Of a stretch of DNA of 24,142 nt, positions 21,946 through 24,142 are shown one piece after another. Position 1 is the first letter of the stretch. Each line of letters starts with the position of its first letter. The notes beneath the pieces are model-generated. The model was not told where the DNA came from, ran no database searches, and saw only the letters and a list, made by a program, of their open reading frames with translations. The position numbers were made by a program, and so were the translations under genes. This stretch comes from UMGS1613 sp045636225 (lineage in GTDB: Bacteria; Bacillota_I; Bacilli_A; RF39; UBA660), in assembly GCA_045636225.1 (NCBI GenBank), contig JAZTXB010000033.1:1-24142 (forward strand), written 5' to 3'.

Positions 21946-23142
21946 ATGTATAAATTTACTAGTGAATTAGAAAAAAAAGAATATGACAAATTTGTTTCTA
22001 ATTATTCTATGGCTAGTTTCATGCAAGAATATAATTGGGCAAATATAAAAGATAATTGGGGGCATTTGCACTGCGGTCTATATAAAGATAATACTTTAGT
22101 CGGAGTATGCTTAATACTTATTAAAAAAATAATTAAAAATATCACTATGTTTTATATTCCGAGAGGATATTTAATAGATTTTACTAATTATGAAGATTTA
22201 AAAGAAATGACAAATAATATAAAACAATTAGCAAAAAAACATAATGCATATATGGTCAAGATAGATCCTAATTTTTGTATAAGCGATGATAGCTTTAAAG
22301 AAAAAGAAGTAGAACACATGTATTCTAAGGATTACCAAATAAAAAATGACAATCTTATTAAATTAGGATATAAAAATACCGGACTACATAAAGAAATGGA
22401 TAAGAATTTACAACCTCAATATAATATGTTTTCTCCATTATGTGATACTGAATTAAATATACTTGATGAGGAAAGTATATTAAAAAATTATAAAAGTAAA
22501 TTCAAATATTATATTGGAAGTTTTCATGAAAAAAGAGGTATAACATTTGAAATTACTAATGATATTAATAGAGTTGATGATTTGGTTAAATTACTAAAAG
22601 AAACAGAACTAAAGCAAAATATTAATTTAAGAAATAAAGAATATTTTGAAAAGATTATGTCAAATTATAAAGATAATGCATATTTAGTATTTTCCTATAT
22701 AAATTTAGAAAAATATATTGATTTTTTGAAAAATAATAATGGCAAAGAAGAAGAAATTAATGAAGCAATAAAAGAAAAAGAAGAAAACGGTAACGTACTT
22801 ACACTTTCAGCATCTTTAATGCTACTTCCTAGTAACAAAGAAGGTGTAAGAACAAGTGAATACTTATATGCCGGAAATAGCGCTAAATTTAACAAATTAA
22901 GAGCATCTACTGGATTAGTATTTGAAATTATAAAATTTTCTATGCAAAATAATTGTCATTATTGTAATCTTGGAGGTGTAGATGGTAATTTAAATGATCA
23001 TCTTTCTAATTTCAAAGAAAAATATGATGCAAGAGTTATGGTTTTTGCAGGAGAATATGATTTACCAACTTCTAAAATATATTATCCAATAAAATTATTT
23101 TATCCATTATTATTAAAAATTTATAAAAAAATAAAAAGATAA
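21946..23142 (+). CDS. FemX/MurM-like lipid II aminoacyltransferase (FemAB family)
   Basis: Peptidyltransferase of 398 residues with the double GNAT-like FemAB fold, which adds an amino acid from aminoacyl-tRNA to the peptidoglycan stem peptide (first residue of an interpeptide bridge). Family features: FMQEYNWANIKDNW near the N-terminus, YIPRGYLIDF, and the second-domain stretch YLYAGNSAKFNKLRAS with YCNLGGVDG. A charged helical insert (about residues 260-285) corresponds to the coiled-coil arm of this family. Start at ATG 21946, because the earlier ATG overlaps the promoter -10; the ribosome binding site is weak (GATGGGA). A single gene, divergent from murJ, so two lipid II-handling functions lie side by side. 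The amino acid specificity is not readable. Confidence 0.88.
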   Translation: MYKFTSELEKKEYDKFVSNYSMASFMQEYNWANIKDNWGHLHCGLYKDNTLVGVCLILIKKIIKNITMFYIPRGYLIDFTNYEDLKEMTNNIKQLAKKHNAYMVKIDPNFCISDDSFKEKEVEHMYSKDYQIKNDNLIKLGYKNTGLHKEMDKNLQPQYNMFSPLCDTELNILDEESILKNYKSKFKYYIGSFHEKRGITFEITNDINRVDDLVKLLKETELKQNINLRNKEYFEKIMSNYKDNAYLVFSYINLEKYIDFLKNNNGKEEEINEAIKEKEENGNVLTLSASLMLLPSNKEGVRTSEYLYAGNSAKFNKLRASTGLVFEIIKFSMQNNCHYCNLGGVDGNLNDHLSNFKEKYDARVMVFAGEYDLPTSKIYYPIKLFYPLLLKIYKKIKR

Positions 23143-23160
23143 ACTAATGTTTATCTTTTT
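23133..23160. terminator. Bidirectional terminator between the FemX-like gene and the last gene
   Basis: A perfect 12-base-pair stem (23133-23144 with 23149-23160) with a 4-base loop, and T-runs in both directions. It includes the stops of both converging genes. Confidence 0.8.
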
Positions 23161-24142
23161 TTAATATTAATAAAGGCAAATTATACTGATTAGCTAGTTC
23201 TAATGATTTTTTATATTTAATAAAATCACCATCATCTATTAAATAAACAGCTGCTATATTCGTCTTATACCCATTCAATGCTAATCTATTACGAACTTTA
23301 AAATTTAAAAATTCTTGTTCAATTTGTTTAGGGGTTTTTAAATTTGACATATCATTATATTCAACTGTCATTATATCTTCTGATTCAGCAGCATATAAAA
23401 GATTATCATTAAAACCACAAACAAATCCTATTTGATAATTTGAATAATCAGTTACTCTTTCTAACATTTTTTGTGTTATTAATATAGCTTGATATTTTTC
23501 ATCTATAAACTGATTATTAGTACATATAAAACAAAAGTCATTTCCTTGCTTATATGAATATACATCAGTAATATCATATTTCCATATATGATTAACTACT
23601 TCTTTTAATTTATTATATAATTCCGTAACATTAACATTTTCTTTTTCTATTTCTTCATAAATTTCATTTACTATCTTTTTTAAACGTTCACTAAGATGTT
23701 CCATGTAATTTGCACTTATATAATCTAACGATATTTTTAAATTTTTAATACCTGTTTTCTCATATATGAAATTTTCTTCTTTTAAAGAAAGTTCTCTTTC
23801 ATTAATAAAAACCTCTTCAAACTCTTTTAATTTATCTTTTAAATTTGTATTATTTGAAAGAAGATTATATACCTTACATACCTCAGAATAATCGGTATCA
23901 TCGTAAGCTATTAACTGAGAAAAATATTTTTTTACAATTAAAAATTCTTTCACATATTTACTGTTTTCTATCATTAAATCTTCTAAATATAAAATCCTAT
24001 CATTAAATTTCTTAATTTCCTCAAATGTTTTCGTCTGTAACTCTTCTAATAACTTAATATTATTATGCCTATCTTCAAGTTCTAAGTTTATTAATCTATA
24101 AATTTTATTAAGAGTTTTTTTCCTCTTTAATTGTTTTTTATA
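23144..24142 (-). CDS. Coiled-coil protein of unknown function, 5' end outside the window
   Basis: The minus-strand frame is open from its stop at 23144 up to the right edge (332 codons seen), so the true start lies beyond the window; the internal ATG at 23974 has no convincing ribosome binding site and the codons before it continue in frame. The visible N-terminal part (about 1-60) is highly charged and helical (YKKQLKRKKTLNKIY, then ELEDRHNNIKLLEEL), fitting a coiled coil, followed by a longer helical region to about residue 190. A globular C-terminal part contains YQIGFVCGFNDNLLYAAES and ends in a strand-helix-strand pattern with AAVYLIDDGDFIKYKKS and LPLLILKK. No membrane segment is seen. 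I do not recognise the family. Confidence 0.7.
   Translation of the reverse strand, partial: YKKQLKRKKTLNKIYRLINLELEDRHNNIKLLEELQTKTFEEIKKFNDRILYLEDLMIENSKYVKEFLIVKKYFSQLIAYDDTDYSEVCKVYNLLSNNTNLKDKLKEFEEVFINERELSLKEENFIYEKTGIKNLKISLDYISANYMEHLSERLKKIVNEIYEEIEKENVNVTELYNKLKEVVNHIWKYDITDVYSYKQGNDFCFICTNNQFIDEKYQAILITQKMLERVTDYSNYQIGFVCGFNDNLLYAAESEDIMTVEYNDMSNLKTPKQIEQEFLNFKVRNRLALNGYKTNIAAVYLIDDGDFIKYKKSLELANQYNLPLLILKKDKH

Noticed and set aside
1..24142. Mycoplasma-type code (TGA as Trp)
   Set aside because: Trp codons are TGG throughout, and TGA ends murJ in the 4-base overlap with rpiB.

Overview
The window is very AT-rich DNA from a low-G+C, endospore-forming Firmicute, most likely an uncultured gut-type Bacilli/Erysipelotrichia-like lineage. 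Three things support this: strong AGGAGG-type ribosome binding sites, a full block of sporulation genes (spoIID, spoIIQ, spoIIID, cotJB, cotJC), and gene order like that around Bacillus subtilis ywzB-spoIID-spoIIQ-spoIIID-mbl. TGA serves as a stop (the murJ gene ends in TGA) and Trp is TGG, so this is the standard bacterial code and not the mycoplasma code. The lineage call is inference; the family calls below rest on visible motifs.

Left part (1-4373, all minus strand): a surface-protein cluster. In transcription order it encodes a DUF1292 protein, a membrane-anchored lytic transglycosylase with a cytoplasmic N-terminal domain, a secreted thioester/SpaA-repeat adhesin ending in an unusual VPDTL sorting signal, a sortase whose gene overlaps the adhesin gene, and a multi-pass membrane protein cut off by the window edge. 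Together they look like a self-contained module for opening peptidoglycan and anchoring a covalently adhering surface protein. Next come an RluA-type pseudouridine synthase and, divergently, an unrecognised 340-residue protein (5190-6212).

Middle (6222-15124): a two-gene SDR / YnbB-type PLP enzyme operon, an HTH-fused metallophosphoesterase, a phosphoketolase (xfp), an orphan AbiEii-type nucleotidyltransferase, a divergent trxA-trxB operon, and a COG4908-type condensation-domain acyltransferase. Central carbon flux through phosphoketolase to acetyl phosphate suggests a heterofermentative-type sugar metabolism.

Right part (15341-24142): tRNA-His(GTG); a coat operon in which a CotJA-like segment is fused to CotJB and followed by CotJC; then the minus-strand run murJ, rpiB, ywzB (DUF1146), spoIID, spoIIQ, spoIIID, mbl, which links envelope synthesis and sporulation; a divergent FemX/MurM-like aminoacyltransferase; and a coiled-coil protein of unknown function cut off by the right edge.

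The region is compact. Convergent genes share bidirectional terminators whose stems include the last codons, neighbouring genes overlap by 1-29 bases, and several promoters are of the extended -10 type (TGnTATAAT) without a recognisable -35. I see no insertion sequence, CRISPR array, riboswitch, prophage or origin, and no gene-free stretch of 300 bases.
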